Shown piece after piece: positions 46,442 to 55,824 of a stretch of 64,000 bases of DNA. Each line of letters opens with the position of its first letter. Position 1 is the stretch's first letter. Source of the stretch: Paracoccus sp. S3-43 (lineage in GTDB: Bacteria > Pseudomonadota > Alphaproteobacteria > Rhodobacterales > Rhodobacteraceae); contig NZ_CP119082.1 of the NCBI RefSeq assembly GCF_029027965.1, positions 848,001 to 912,000 on the forward strand. Direction: 5' to 3'. Position numbers and translations under genes: made by a program. The notes below the pieces were generated by a model. That model was given only the letters and a program-made list of their open reading frames with translations. It was not told the origin of the DNA and made no database searches.

Positions 46442-47439
46442 TTGGCCACGTAGATCTGGTCGAAGATGCCGCCTTCGCCGAAATGTTCGGGCTGCACCTT
46501 CTTCCAGCCGCCGAAATCCTCGATGCTGACCAGATCCAGTTTCGGGAAGCGGGCCACGTCCTCGGGGTCGGCGGCGCTGTCGTCCCAGGCGCGGTAGAAA
46601 TGCTTGAAGGCAAGCGCCTGGCCCTGCGGCGAATACAGGAAATCCAGATAGGCCGTCGCCAGCTCGCGCTGCGCGTCGTTGGCGATGTTGCCGTCGACGA
46701 TGGCGACCGGCGGTTCGGCCAGCACCGAGACGGACGGCACGACGATGTCGAACTGATCCTCGCCGATCTCCTCAAGCGCCAGATAGGCCTCGTTTTCCCA
46801 GGCCAGCAGCACGTCGCCGATGCCGCGCTGCGCGAAGGTGGTGGTCGAACCGCGCGCGCCGGTATCCAGGACCGGGACATGCTTGAACAGCTCGCCCACG
46901 AAGTCCTGCGGGTTCTGGCCGTTCTTTTCCGCCCAGGCCCAGGCCGCCAGATAGTTCCAGCGCGCCCCGCCCGAGGTCTTGGGGTTCGGCGTGATCACCT
47001 CGACCCCTTCCTTGACCAGATCGCCCCAGTCGGCGATGCCCTTGGGGTTCCCCTCGCGCACCAGGAACACGATGGTCGAGGTATAGGGGCTGGAATTATG
47101 CGGCAGCTTCGTCTGCCAGTCGGCCGGCAGCTTGCCGGTTTCGGCGATCTTGTCGATGTCGGAGGCCAGGGCCAGCGTGACGACCTGGGCGTTCAGCCCG
47201 TCGATCACCGCGCGGGCCTGCGCGCCCGACCCGCCATGGCTGGTCTCGATGGTCGGGGCCTCGTGCCCGTCGGCGGCCCATTTCTCGGCGAAGGCCGCGT
47301 TCACGTCACGGTACAGTTCCCGCGTGGGATCATAGCTGACGTTCAGCAGCGTTTCGGCGGATGCCGGGGCCGCGATGGCCAGAGCCAGCAGGATGGCCGA
47401 CAGCGAGGCGCCGATGCGGCCGGTTTTCGATGTGGTCAT
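46438..47439 (-). CDS. Periplasmic sulfate-binding protein
   Basis: A 333-residue solute-binding protein with a signal peptide ([20 protein letters not shown], cleavage after ASA). The conserved sulfate-binding elements are [35 protein letters not shown] and [20 protein letters not shown]. It delivers sulfate (or thiosulfate) to CysTWA. It could be named Sbp or CysP; the sequence does not decide between the two. It is second in the operon, 29 bases after the small gene. Confidence 0.92.
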   Translation of the reverse strand: MTTSKTGRIGASLSAILLALAIAAPASAETLLNVSYDPTRELYRDVNAAFAEKWAADGHEAPTIETSHGGSGAQARAVIDGLNAQVVTLALASDIDKIAETGKLPADWQTKLPHNSSPYTSTIVFLVREGNPKGIADWGDLVKEGVEVITPNPKTSGGARWNYLAAWAWAEKNGQNPQDFVGELFKHVPVLDTGARGSTTTFAQRGIGDVLLAWENEAYLALEEIGEDQFDIVVPSVSVLAEPPVAIVDGNIANDAQRELATAYLDFLYSPQGQALAFKHFYRAWDDSAADPEDVARFPKLDLVSIEDFGGWKKVQPEHFGEGGIFDQIYVAK

Positions 47440-47468
47440 GGACCGTTTCTCCTGAAGAACTGCGTCGG

Positions 47469-47687
47469 TTATCGGTGGGTGCGGGTGGCGAGCGATTCGA
47501 TCCGCGCCTCCCACAGGTCGGGATTGCGCCCCTCCAGCAGGGACGCGGCCGCCGCCTGGGGTTCCCGGCTGAGCGCCAGAAGCGGCGCGCCGTTCACGCG
47601 ATGAACCTGCCCGGTGCGCCGGTCGATCAGCCTCACCGAATAAAGCGGCCGCGATGCGGCGCCGATATCGTGACCCTGGATCGTCAT
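47469..47687 (-). CDS. Small protein of unknown function leading the sulfate operon
   Basis: A 72-residue soluble protein ([20 protein letters not shown], then [20 protein letters not shown] and [20 protein letters not shown]), with AGGAG seven bases before the ATG at 47687 and the sulfate-binding protein gene 29 bases downstream. I do not recognise a domain. The spacing and clear ribosome-binding site argue for a real gene and the first gene of the cys operon. A regulatory or sulfur-stress role is only a guess. Confidence 0.6.
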   Translation of the reverse strand: MTIQGHDIGAASRPLYSVRLIDRRTGQVHRVNGAPLLALSREPQAAAASLLEGRNPDLWEARIESLATRTHR

Positions 47688-47816
47688 CTCCGCTCCTCTG
47701 ACTCGCTGGCGTGGTATTGCTCAAATAACGACAGGAGAAGTCGTGTTTAGCAAGAGCAGAGATATGCTGAAATCGGCGGACCACAGAGAAGAAAATTCTC
47801 TCCGCACATCAGGAAG

Positions 47817-47837
47817 GGCCCGCCTTTCGGGCGGGCC
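47817..47837 (-). terminator. Hairpin between aminotransferase and sulfate operon region
   Basis: GGCCCGCC and GGCGGGCC pair around TTTCG, 20 bases after the stop of the minus-strand aminotransferase gene. The T-run is weak (CTTCC). Confidence 0.6.
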
Positions 47838-47857
47838 GGGGTCGCAGTCCGGGCCGG

Positions 47858-48988
47858 TCAGGCCGGGATCACCTTGTCCAGAACCGCCCGCAGCCGGGCC
47901 ACCGTGCCGTCCACGTCACCCAGCTTGTCCAGTCCGAACAGGCCCAGCCGGAAGGTGGAAAACGCGTCGCCTTCGTTCACGGCCAGCGGCACGCCGGCGG
48001 CGATCTGCATTCCTTCCGCCGCGAATTTCCTGCCGTTCCTGATGTCGGGATCGTCGGTATAGCTGACCACCACCCCCGGCGCGGCGAAGCCCGGCGCCGC
48101 CACCGACCGCACCCCGCGTTCGGCCAGCAGATCGCGCACGGCCTTGCCCAGCCGCCATTGCGCATCCCGCGCGGCGTCGAAGCCCATCGCGCGGGTCTCC
48201 TCCATCGCGTCGCGCAGGCCCAGCAGGGCGTCGGTCGGCATGGTCGCGTGATAGGCGTGGCCGCCGTCTTCATAGGCCGCCATGATCGCGCGCCATTTCT
48301 TCAGATCCAGGGCGAAGCTGTTGCTGTCGGTCGCCGCCAGCCGGTCCGCGCCCCTGTCCGACAGCATCACCAGGCCCGCGGCGGGGGAGGCCGACCAGCC
48401 CTTCTGCGGGGCCGAGATCAGCACGTCCACGCCCGTCGCCTTCATGTCCACCCAGATCGCGCCGGATGCGATGCAGTCCAGCACCATCAGCGCGCCGACC
48501 TCGTGCGCGGCATCCGACAGCGCGCGGATATAGTCGTCGGGCAGGATCAGCCCGGCCGAGGTTTCGACATGGGGCGCAAACACCGCATCGGGCCGCGCCT
48601 CGCGGATCGTCGCCACGACCTCCTCGATGGGCGGGGGCGCATAGGCGGGCTGCGGCTCGTTCCCGGCGGGCCGGGCCATGGCGACGGTCGTGTCGCGCGC
48701 AAAGCCGCCCATCTCGAAGATCTGGCTCCAGCGATAGCTGAACCAGCCGTTCCTGACGATCAGCGCATGGCCGGTGCCGAACTGCCGGGCGACCGATTCC
48801 ATCGCATAGGTGCCGCCGCCCGGCACGATGGCGACCTGCGACGCGCCATAGACCTCGCGCAGGGTGGCGGACAGGTCGCGCATCACCTGCTGAAACCGCC
48901 GCGACATGTGATTCAGCGACCGGTCGGTGAACACGACCGAGAATTCGTCCAGGCCATCCGGGTCGATGTCGGGGTGAAGATGGGGCAT
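47858..48988 (-). CDS. Class V PLP aminotransferase (alanine-glyoxylate type)
   Basis: A 376-residue aminotransferase related to alanine/serine-glyoxylate aminotransferases. Motifs: VAIVPGGGTYAMESVARQFG near residues 53-72, HVETSAGLILPDDYI, LMVLDCIASGAIWVDMKATG with the PLP Asp, and the Schiff-base Lys in LISAPQKGWSASPAAGLVML. Physiological substrate is unclear. It stands 77 bases downstream of the LysE-type exporter on the same strand, so the two may form an operon handling an amino acid. Confidence 0.85.
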   Translation of the reverse strand: MPHLHPDIDPDGLDEFSVVFTDRSLNHMSRRFQQVMRDLSATLREVYGASQVAIVPGGGTYAMESVARQFGTGHALIVRNGWFSYRWSQIFEMGGFARDTTVAMARPAGNEPQPAYAPPPIEEVVATIREARPDAVFAPHVETSAGLILPDDYIRALSDAAHEVGALMVLDCIASGAIWVDMKATGVDVLISAPQKGWSASPAAGLVMLSDRGADRLAATDSNSFALDLKKWRAIMAAYEDGGHAYHATMPTDALLGLRDAMEETRAMGFDAARDAQWRLGKAVRDLLAERGVRSVAAPGFAAPGVVVSYTDDPDIRNGRKFAAEGMQIAAGVPLAVNEGDAFSTFRLGLFGLDKLGDVDGTVARLRAVLDKVIPA

Positions 48989-49064
48989 CGCGTTCTCCTG
49001 TCCAAGCCGGGTGCAGGTTAGCGCCTGCCGGCGGATGCCGCCAGACAGTCAAAGGCCGCAGGCG

Positions 49065-49661
49065 TCAGCCGGGGGCAAGCGCGCCCAGTCCGACGGCGAT
49101 CATCGCCGCTGCCGCGACGTAACGCGAAAGCCGCCCCGCCGCAAAGCTGCGCCCGCGCATGGCCGATGAAAACAGGATCGCCAGAAAGGAATACCAGATC
49201 ACGCTCTGGCCGATAATCAGAATGAATATCTCGGCATAAAGATATCCGGGCGCGGCGGCGGGAATGGCGGCCAGGAAGGTGCCCAGCCAGAAGGCGATGG
49301 CAATGGGATTGGCCAGGGCCGTCAGAAGCCCCAGCAGAAAGGGTTGACGGCCCGCCATCACGTCCCGCCGCAGCGGGCAGGCGGTCAGCATCCGCAGCCC
49401 CAGCCAGATCAGATACAGCGCCGCCAGCACCCGCAGGGCCAGGAAAACATGGCCGTTCCGGTCCGCCGCCGCATCCGCGCCCAGCAGGGCCAGGACCACC
49501 CACAGCCCGGTCGCCGTGACGACGCCCGCCGCGACCGAAAGCCCGTCCCGTCGCGTCCCCGCACTGGCCGCGCAGCAGATTGCCAGCGTATTCGGACCGG
49601 GGGTCATCGCCATCGCCAGATGCAGCCCGGAAATCAGGATCAAGGTCGCAAAAACGTCCAT
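49065..49661 (-). CDS. LysE-family amino acid exporter
   Basis: A 198-residue inner-membrane translocator of the LysE/RhtB family with five or six helices. The family signature is AMTPGPNTLAICCAASAGTR (about residues 18-37), followed by LRVLAALYLIWLGLRML and GLLTALANPIAIAFWLGTFL. It probably exports an amino acid; the substrate is not visible. It is divergent from the amidotransferase gene, with 167 bases between the two starts that are AT-rich (49662-49740) and should hold both promoters. Confidence 0.88.
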   Translation of the reverse strand: MDVFATLILISGLHLAMAMTPGPNTLAICCAASAGTRRDGLSVAAGVVTATGLWVVLALLGADAAADRNGHVFLALRVLAALYLIWLGLRMLTACPLRRDVMAGRQPFLLGLLTALANPIAIAFWLGTFLAAIPAAAPGYLYAEIFILIIGQSVIWYSFLAILFSSAMRGRSFAAGRLSRYVAAAAMIAVGLGALAPG

Positions 49662-49828
49662 CGTTAAAACCCGGCGGAATGGTTCATCATAAAATAAAAG
49701 GGCCTGTTTTAATATGAATTAATATTCCGGCATATTCGCGGCTTGACCGGAAATCCCCACGCGCCCCCCTTGCGGCCCCCCCGCCCGCGCGACTACCTTT
49801 GGGCCGACAGCAACATCGCAGGGTCTTC

Positions 49829-50524
49829 ATGCGCATCGGCATCCTTCAATGCGGCCAGGCGCCCGCCGAATTGAGGCAGGACATGGGCGACTATCCCGAC
49901 ATGTTCGTCCGGCTTCTGGACGGGCGCGGCTTCGAATTCCGCACTTGGCATGTCGAAGCGATGGATTTTCCCGATTCGGTCCAGGACGCCGACGGCTGGC
50001 TGCTGACCGGATCGCGCCATGGCGCATACGAGGATCACGCCTTCATCCCGCCGCTGGAACGCTTCATCCGCGACGCCTATGACGCGACGGTGCCGCTGGT
50101 CGGCATCTGCTTCGGCCACCAGATCATCGCGCAGGCGCTTGGCGGCACGGTCGTCAAGCATCCGGGCGGCTGGTCGGTCGGCACGCAGGATTACGATTTC
50201 GACGGCGAAACCGTGCGTCTGAACGCCTGGCACCAGGATCAGGTGGTGGCCCTGCCCAAGGATGCGCAGGTTGCGGGATGCAGCGCGTTTTGCGAAAACG
50301 CCGCTCTGATCTATGGCGACCGCGCCTATACCGTGCAGGCGCATCCCGAATTTTCCGACGACTTCATCCAGGGCCTGATGGACAAGCGGGGCGCCGCCGT
50401 TCCGCAGGATCTGCTTGACCGGGCCTCGGACCGGATGGGCGAACCGAAAGGCTCGGCCAGTGTCGCCGACCGGATCGAGGCGTTCTTCAAGCAGCCCCGC
50501 GCCATCGCCAGGGGTGCCGCATGA
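49829..50524 (+). CDS. Class I glutamine amidotransferase-like protein (gamma-glutamyl hydrolase type)
   Basis: A 231-residue class I glutamine amidotransferase. The catalytic triad is visible: Cys in PLVGICFGHQIIAQALGG (about residue 94) and His/Glu in TVQAHPEFSDDF. It has no partner synthetase domain. Next to a glutamine synthetase-like and an FAD oxidase gene, it may cut the gamma-glutamyl group in a Puu-like route for polyamines or another amine (inference). ATG at 49829 is chosen over an in-frame TTG at 49799. Its stop overlaps the next start (ATGA at 50521). Confidence 0.85.
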   Translation: MRIGILQCGQAPAELRQDMGDYPDMFVRLLDGRGFEFRTWHVEAMDFPDSVQDADGWLLTGSRHGAYEDHAFIPPLERFIRDAYDATVPLVGICFGHQIIAQALGGTVVKHPGGWSVGTQDYDFDGETVRLNAWHQDQVVALPKDAQVAGCSAFCENAALIYGDRAYTVQAHPEFSDDFIQGLMDKRGAAVPQDLLDRASDRMGEPKGSASVADRIEAFFKQPRAIARGAA

Positions 50525-51879
50525 ACGACTGGATCGACAGACTGCCCCAGGCCGCCCGCGATTTCCTGTCCGGGCGGCGGCTGGACGAGGTCGAATGCAT
50601 CCTGGCCGACATCGCCGGCGTCGCGCGCGGCAAGGCCATGCCCGCGTCGAAATTCGCGCGGCAGGAAAAATTCTATCTGCCGAACTCGATCTTCCTGCAA
50701 ACGATCACCGGGGAATGGGCCGACAACCCGGCGGGGGCGTTCACCGAACCCGACATGATCCTGACGCCCGATTTCAGCACCGCGACCGCCGCGCCCTGGA
50801 CGGCGGACTGGACGCTGCAAGTCATCCACGACGCCTATGACCAGCAGGGCAACCCGGTGCCCGTCGCGCCGCGCAACGTGCTGAAGCGCATCGTCGGGCT
50901 TTATGCCGAACGCGGCTGGAAGCCCGTCGTCGCCCCGGAAATGGAGTTCTTCCTGGTCGCCCGCAACATCGACCCGAACCAGCCGATCATCCCGCCGATG
51001 GGGCGCACCGGCCGTCGCGCGGCCGCCAAGCAGGCCTATTCCATGTCGGCGGTGGACGAATACGGCAAGGTCATCGACGACATCTATGACTTCGCCGAGG
51101 CGCAGGGATTCGAGATCGACGGCATCCTGCAAGAGGGCGGCGCCGGTCAGGTCGAGATCAACCTGAACCACGGCGATCCGGTCGCCCTGGCCGACGAGAT
51201 CTTCTATTTCAAGCGCCTCATCCGCGAAGCCGCGTTGCGCCACGACTGTTTCGCCACCTTCATGGCCAAGCCCATCGAGGGCGAGCCGGGCAGCGCCATG
51301 CATATCCACCACTCGGTCATCGACGTGGCGACGGGGCAGAACCTGTTCTCGGACGAGAAGGGGCGCGAGACGCCGCAATTCCTGCATTTCATTGCCGGGA
51401 TGCAGAAGCACCTGCCCGCCGCCGTGGCGCTGCTGGCGCCCTATGTGAACAGTTATCGCCGCTATGTCCCGGACTTCGCGGCGCCGATCAACCTGGAATG
51501 GGGTCGCGACAACCGCACCACCGGGCTGCGGGTGCCGATCTCCAGTCCCGAGGCGCGGCGGGTGGAAAACCGGCTGGCGGGCATGGATTGCAACCCCTAT
51601 CTGGGCATCGCCGCCAGCCTGGCCTGCGGGTATCTGGGCCTGGTCGAGGGCGAGAATCCGCGCGGCGAATGCCTGGGCGACGCCTATATGTCCCCGCAGG
51701 ACGAGCTGCCCTATAACCTGGGCGACGCGCTGGACATCATGTCGGAAAGCGCGCCGATGCGCAGCGTCCTGGGCGAGGATTTCGCGGCCGTCTATGAATC
51801 CGTGAAGCGCAACGAATACAAGGAGTTCTTGCAGGTCATCAGCCCCTGGGAACGCGAACATCTGCTGCTGAACGTATGA
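50521..51879 (+). CDS. Glutamine synthetase-family gamma-glutamyl ligase (PuuA-like)
   Basis: A 452-residue protein of the glutamine synthetase fold, shorter at the N-terminus than GlnA. VVAPEMEFFLVARNID holds metal-binding Glu, EGGAGQVEINLNHGDP and MAKPIEGEPGSAMHIHHSVI the active site, and RVPISSPEARRVENRLAGMD the substrate Arg region. The GlnA adenylylation Tyr loop is not evident. With its neighbours it resembles PuuA, which joins glutamate to putrescine. The start and stop overlap both neighbours by 4 bases. Confidence 0.88.
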   Translation: MNDWIDRLPQAARDFLSGRRLDEVECILADIAGVARGKAMPASKFARQEKFYLPNSIFLQTITGEWADNPAGAFTEPDMILTPDFSTATAAPWTADWTLQVIHDAYDQQGNPVPVAPRNVLKRIVGLYAERGWKPVVAPEMEFFLVARNIDPNQPIIPPMGRTGRRAAAKQAYSMSAVDEYGKVIDDIYDFAEAQGFEIDGILQEGGAGQVEINLNHGDPVALADEIFYFKRLIREAALRHDCFATFMAKPIEGEPGSAMHIHHSVIDVATGQNLFSDEKGRETPQFLHFIAGMQKHLPAAVALLAPYVNSYRRYVPDFAAPINLEWGRDNRTTGLRVPISSPEARRVENRLAGMDCNPYLGIAASLACGYLGLVEGENPRGECLGDAYMSPQDELPYNLGDALDIMSESAPMRSVLGEDFAAVYESVKRNEYKEFLQVISPWEREHLLLNV

Positions 51880-53183
51880 AGCTGCTTTATGCCAACGACC
51901 GGCGCGGGGAATATCCGCCCAGCGTCTATGCCGAGACCTGCGACCTGCTGGACCGTTTTCCGCCGCTGAAGGGGGAAACGCGCGCCGATGTCGCGGTGGT
52001 GGGGGCGGGCTATACCGGCCTGTCCGCCGCGCTGCATCTGGCGCGGGCCGGGCGCGACGTGGTGCTGGTCGATGCGCAGCGGGTGGGGTTCGGCGCGTCG
52101 GGGCGCAATGGCGGGCAGATCGGGTCGGGCCAGCGGCAAGAGGTGGACTGGCTGGAACGCCAGTTCGGCCGCTCGACCGCCCGCCGCCTTTGGGATCTGG
52201 CCGAGGAGGCCAAGGCGCTGACCCGCGCGATGGCGGCGGAATCGGGCGTGCCGGTCCGCGACGGCGTGGCCCATGCCTGCCGCTCGGCCTCCGAGGTGGA
52301 CCACAGCGCCCGCATGGCCGCGCATCTGGCGGCGCATTACGGTTACGACCGCGTGCAGCCCCTGGACCGGGACGGGATGGCGGCGCATCTGGGAAGCACG
52401 GCCTATGCGGGCGGCGATCTGGACCGGGGCGCGGCGCATGTCCAGCCGCTGGCCATGGCGCTTGGCATGGCGCGGCTGGCCCTGGCGGCGGGCGTGCGCA
52501 TCCATGAGGGCACCCATGTCCATCGGATCGACCATGGCCCGGCCACCGGCAAAAGCCAGGTGCTGTGCGATACCGGCAGGATCCTCTGCGATCAGGTGAT
52601 CCTAGCGGGGAACGGCTATCTGGGCCGCCTTGATGCCCGGATCGCGGCGCGGGTCATGCCGATCAACAACTATATCGTCGCGACAAGGCCGCTGGGCGCG
52701 GATTTCCCCGAGATCCTGCCGCAGCGCATCGCCGTCGCCGATACCAAGTTCGTGGTGAATTACTGGCGGCTGGACGACGACCGCCGCCTGATCTTCGGCG
52801 GGGGCGAGACCGTCAGCTATCGCTTTCCCAAGGATATCGCGGCGCTTGTCCGCCCGCATCTGCTGTCGGTCTATCCGCAGCTGCGCGACGTGGCGGTCAC
52901 CCATGCCTGGGGCGGGACGCTGGCGATCACCATGAACCGGATGCCGCATTTCGCCCGGCCCGCGCCGAACTGCCTGTCGGCGGGCGGATACAGCGGGCAT
53001 GGGGTGGCGCTGGCGACGCTGGCGGGGCGGCTGATGGCCGATGCGGTGGCGGGGCAGTCGGACGGTTTCGACGCCATGGCGGCGATCCCGGCACGGCCCT
53101 TTCCCGGCGGCGCGATGCTGCGCAGCCCGCTGCTGGTCGCCGGGATGACCTGGTACGGGTTGCGCGACCGGCTGGGGTTCTAG
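51876..53183 (+). CDS. FAD-dependent oxidoreductase (PuuB/DAO family)
   Basis: A 435-residue flavoprotein. The FAD-binding Rossmann motif is DVAVVGAGYTGLSAALHLAR (about residues 38-57), with SGRNGGQIGSGQRQEVDW and the C-terminal LSAGGYSGHGVALATLAGRL typical of the DAO/glycine-oxidase-like group including gamma-glutamylputrescine oxidase. It would oxidise the product of the neighbouring ligase to an aldehyde (inference). Its stop overlaps the convergent terB-like stop by 4 bases. No aldehyde dehydrogenase or transporter of a full Puu pathway is next to it. Confidence 0.88.
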   Translation: MKLLYANDRRGEYPPSVYAETCDLLDRFPPLKGETRADVAVVGAGYTGLSAALHLARAGRDVVLVDAQRVGFGASGRNGGQIGSGQRQEVDWLERQFGRSTARRLWDLAEEAKALTRAMAAESGVPVRDGVAHACRSASEVDHSARMAAHLAAHYGYDRVQPLDRDGMAAHLGSTAYAGGDLDRGAAHVQPLAMALGMARLALAAGVRIHEGTHVHRIDHGPATGKSQVLCDTGRILCDQVILAGNGYLGRLDARIAARVMPINNYIVATRPLGADFPEILPQRIAVADTKFVVNYWRLDDDRRLIFGGGETVSYRFPKDIAALVRPHLLSVYPQLRDVAVTHAWGGTLAITMNRMPHFARPAPNCLSAGGYSGHGVALATLAGRLMADAVAGQSDGFDAMAAIPARPFPGGAMLRSPLLVAGMTWYGLRDRLGF

Positions 53184-53626
53184 CGCGCGCCCGCGACGCG
53201 CTGGCGCTGGATGGCGGATTCGCGGTCGGTCACGCCCAGCAATCCGGCCACCAGCCGGATCGCCGATTCCTCTTGCGCGGTGCGGCGGTCGTCGGCCAGC
53301 GAGATTTCCCACATCGCCCCGATGATGCCGATCCGATCCTCAAGCGAGACGCGGTTCTTGATCAGCCGGGTGAAGCGGACGGTATCGGGGGCCTCGGCCT
53401 CGATCATCTCGGCCACGGCGCGGCGTTCGGCGGCATCGATCGGGCCAAGGCCGTGCAACTGGCCCAGCACCTGGTCGATGCGCATCCGTTCCGCGGCGTG
53501 ATAATGATCGTCCGCCCGCGCCACCCGAACCAGCAGCGCGGCCACCGCAACCTCGGCATCGTCCGTCGCCAGGGGCCGCGGAGCGGGGTCTTCCGTGAAC
53601 AGGCGGTCCAGCAGATTGCGAAACAT
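53180..53626 (-). CDS. TerB-family protein
   Basis: A 148-residue, mostly helical, acidic cytoplasmic protein of the TerB/DjlA-N type: TDDAEVAVAALLVRVARADD, YHAAERMRIDQVLGQLHGLG and IGIIGAMWEISLADDRRTAQ, then EESAIRLVAGLLGV. Despite the name, such single TerB proteins are often unrelated to tellurite resistance; a metal-binding role is suggested in the literature. No other ter gene is nearby. The upstream gap to PPK2 (53627-53731) is AT-rich. Confidence 0.8.
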   Translation of the reverse strand: MFRNLLDRLFTEDPAPRPLATDDAEVAVAALLVRVARADDHYHAAERMRIDQVLGQLHGLGPIDAAERRAVAEMIEAEAPDTVRFTRLIKNRVSLEDRIGIIGAMWEISLADDRRTAQEESAIRLVAGLLGVTDRESAIQRQRVAGAR

Positions 53627-53731
53627 GCGCCCATCTTACGGCGTTGCGCCGGTCATTCAAGATTTAAGGGTGTCACTTTTCTTTTGTTATACCTGACGTT
53701 GATTGACCGATCAGAAATGCCGCCCCGCCGG

Positions 53732-54637
53732 TCAATAGCGTTGCGGCACGTAAAGGTCGCGCGGCAGCACGTCGCGTTCGTAATCGGGGTTGAACACGCG
53801 GTCGGGCAGGATCACCTCCTCGTGTTCGACATCGGTATAGGGGATCAGGCTCAGCAGGTGGCTCATGCAGTTCAGGCGGGCGCGCTTCTTGTCGTTGGCG
53901 GGCACGATATACCAGGGCGCCTCGGGGATGTTGGTATGTTCGAACATATCCTCCTTGGCCTTGGTATAGGACTCCCAGCGGACGCGCGATTGCAGGTCCA
54001 TGGGCGACAGCTTCCACTGCTTCAGCGGGTCGTGGATGCGCATCAGGAAGCGCAGCTGCTGTTCCTCGTCGGTGATCGAGAACCAGTATTTCACCAGCCG
54101 GATCCCGGATCGGACCAGCATCCGTTCGAATTCGGGAACGTCCTGGAAGAACTGGTCCACCTGGTCCTCGGTCGCGAATCCCATCACCCGCTCGACGCCC
54201 GCGCGGTTGTACCAGCTGCGGTCGAACAGCACGATCTCGCCGCCTGCGGGCAGGTGGGGGACGTAGCGCTGGAAATACCACTGGGTCTTTTCGCGGTCCG
54301 AGGGGGCGGGCAGGGCCACGGTGCGCACGACGCGGGGGTTCAGCCGCTGGCTGATGCGCTTGATGGCGCCGCCCTTGCCGGCGCTGTCGCGGCCCTCGAA
54401 GATGACGACGACCTTTTCCTTGGTGTGGCTGACCCAGTCCTGCAACTTGATCAACTCGCTCTGCAACCGCAGCAATTCGCGGAAATATAGCCTGCGGTCC
54501 ATCTGGTCGGGCCGCTTTTCGCGATAGATGCGGCGGATCTCCTCGGAGAGGACGGCGTCCTCCATCTCGATCTCGTAATCCTCATCCAGGGTTTCCAGAA
54601 GCTCGGCTTCCAGCCAGTCCTTGGGTTCGTGGGTCAT
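53732..54637 (-). CDS. ppk2: Polyphosphate kinase 2 (PPK2)
   Basis: A 301-residue class I PPK2 that transfers phosphate between polyphosphate and nucleoside diphosphates. Walker A is VVIFEGRDSAGKGGAIKRIS, Walker B FDRSWYNRAGVERVMGF, and the lid region PLKQWKLSPMDLQSRVRWES. The C-terminus ends LPRDLYVPQRY as in close relatives. ATG at 54637 has a GGAG upstream. It forms its own unit downstream of the Pha antiporter operon. Confidence 0.95.
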   Translation of the reverse strand: MTHEPKDWLEAELLETLDEDYEIEMEDAVLSEEIRRIYREKRPDQMDRRLYFRELLRLQSELIKLQDWVSHTKEKVVVIFEGRDSAGKGGAIKRISQRLNPRVVRTVALPAPSDREKTQWYFQRYVPHLPAGGEIVLFDRSWYNRAGVERVMGFATEDQVDQFFQDVPEFERMLVRSGIRLVKYWFSITDEEQQLRFLMRIHDPLKQWKLSPMDLQSRVRWESYTKAKEDMFEHTNIPEAPWYIVPANDKKRARLNCMSHLLSLIPYTDVEHEEVILPDRVFNPDYERDVLPRDLYVPQRY

Positions 54638-54696
54638 GGTCAACTCCGGCAATACGAGGGTCCGTTTAGGGCGGGAATGTAACGATGATGCGGCAG

Positions 54697-55158
54697 TCAG
54701 CGCCCGAAACGCGCGGCGCAGGCCGGGGTGACGGCCAGGACGAAATCGCTGCGCCCGCCATCGACGGTGCCGCACCATTGGCCCGTGACGGTGAACAGGC
54801 TGCGCGTGCCCCGCGCGGGGCGATAGGCGACGCGGCGGCCGGTCACGTCGAACAGGTTCAGCACGCCGCCCTGGTTGGTCGCGTAATATCCCAGCACGCC
54901 GCCGTCGCCGGTGATGATCAGCCGCCGTTCGTTGTCGGGATTCGAGGGGCGGTTCTGCCAGGCGGTGCCGGAATTGGCGGTGTTGCCCGACGAATGCCAG
55001 GCCGCGTTCGGGGAATTGGCGGGGCTGGCCGGATTGTTCGCCGGGTGGCCGGGGCCAAGGTCGAAGGGCAGCCGGGTCTGGTCCAGCACGATCAGCGGCG
55101 CGTCGGCCTGGGCCACGACCGCCGGGAACAGCGCCATCACAAGGGGCAGGACGCGCAT
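54697..55158 (-). CDS. Secreted protein of unknown function after phaG
   Basis: A 153-residue protein with a signal peptide (MRVLPLVMALFPAVVAQADA) followed by an Asn/Pro/Ser-rich stretch (ANNPASPANSPNAAWHSSGN) and a domain with RRLIITGDGGVLGYYATNQG and two Cys (WCGT, TPACAARF) that could form a disulfide. I recognise no family. It starts one base after the phaG stop, so it is co-transcribed with the antiporter genes. Confidence 0.65.
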   Translation of the reverse strand: MRVLPLVMALFPAVVAQADAPLIVLDQTRLPFDLGPGHPANNPASPANSPNAAWHSSGNTANSGTAWQNRPSNPDNERRLIITGDGGVLGYYATNQGGVLNLFDVTGRRVAYRPARGTRSLFTVTGQWCGTVDGGRSDFVLAVTPACAARFGR

Positions 55159-55159
55159 C

Positions 55160-55546
55160 CTATTCCTGCGCGGGCGGGTCGTCGGGCCGTGCGGGGCGGG
55201 TCCGCATGTCCGGCGGCAGGGCGTCCGATCCCTCGGCCCGGTCGCGTTCCAGGGCGGCGCGGCCCAGCATCATCAGCGTGATCGGCGTGGTCAGCACGAT
55301 GCAGAAGCCGATGGCGAATTCGTGGACGATGGGCCGCTTTTCGATGAAGCTGAACATCAGGGCCGAAGCGATCATCACCGCGCCGGTGCCCCAGCTGGTC
55401 GCCAGGGTCGGCGCGTGCAGCCGGTCATAGAAGGAAGGCAGCCGCGCAAAGCCAAACGCCCCGATCAGCGTCAGGGTGGATCCCAAGACCACGAAGAAGG
55501 CCACGGGAATCGCCAGCCACAGCGGCACGGACTGAAGCGGGCTCAT
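55160..55546 (-). CDS. phaG: Mrp/Pha cation antiporter subunit G
   Basis: A 128-residue membrane protein with three helices; [20 protein letters not shown] and [20 protein letters not shown] are the MrpG/PhaG signatures. It is the last structural subunit of the Na+(K+)/H+ antiporter. The start overlaps phaF by 4 bases. Confidence 0.92.
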   Translation of the reverse strand: MSPLQSVPLWLAIPVAFFVVLGSTLTLIGAFGFARLPSFYDRLHAPTLATSWGTGAVMIASALMFSFIEKRPIVHEFAIGFCIVLTTPITLMMLGRAALERDRAEGSDALPPDMRTRPARPDDPPAQE

Positions 55547-55824
55547 TCGATCACCTCGCCGCGGAACAGGAACTTGGCCAGGGCGACCGAGGACACGAAG
55601 CCCATGATCGAGATGACCATGGCCGCCTCGAAGAAGAAGGCGGTGCCCAGCTGCATCCCCGTGACCAGGAACAGCAGCATGACCGAGACATACAGCGAAT
55701 CGAGCGCCAGCACCCGGTCCTGGGCGCGCGGTCCGCGCAGGATCCGCGTGCCCACCAGGCAGCCGGCAAGCGCCAGGGCGATCTGGGCATAGCCAAGCGC
55801 AATGGTCAGGATCGTCTCGCTCAT
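55543..55824 (-). CDS. phaF: Mrp/Pha cation antiporter subunit F
   Basis: A 93-residue three-helix subunit ([20 protein letters not shown], then [18 protein letters not shown]) matching MrpF/PhaF. Overlaps neighbours by 4 bases at both ends. Confidence 0.93.
   Translation of the reverse strand: MSETILTIALGYAQIALALAGCLVGTRILRGPRAQDRVLALDSLYVSVMLLFLVTGMQLGTAFFFEAAMVISIMGFVSSVALAKFLFRGEVIE

Noticed and set aside
47688..47816. Riboswitch upstream of the sulfate operon
   Set aside because: The stretch is short and shows none of the conserved SAM or other riboswitch cores I know.
47743..48042. GTG-started plus-strand frame with an AGGAG site near the sulfate operon
   Set aside because: The frame runs through the GGCCCGCC hairpin and the antisense of the aminotransferase; no domain is visible.
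53180..53626. Tellurite-resistance locus based on the TerB-like gene
   Set aside because: There is no terC, terD, terZ or related gene nearby; single TerB proteins are common and unspecific.
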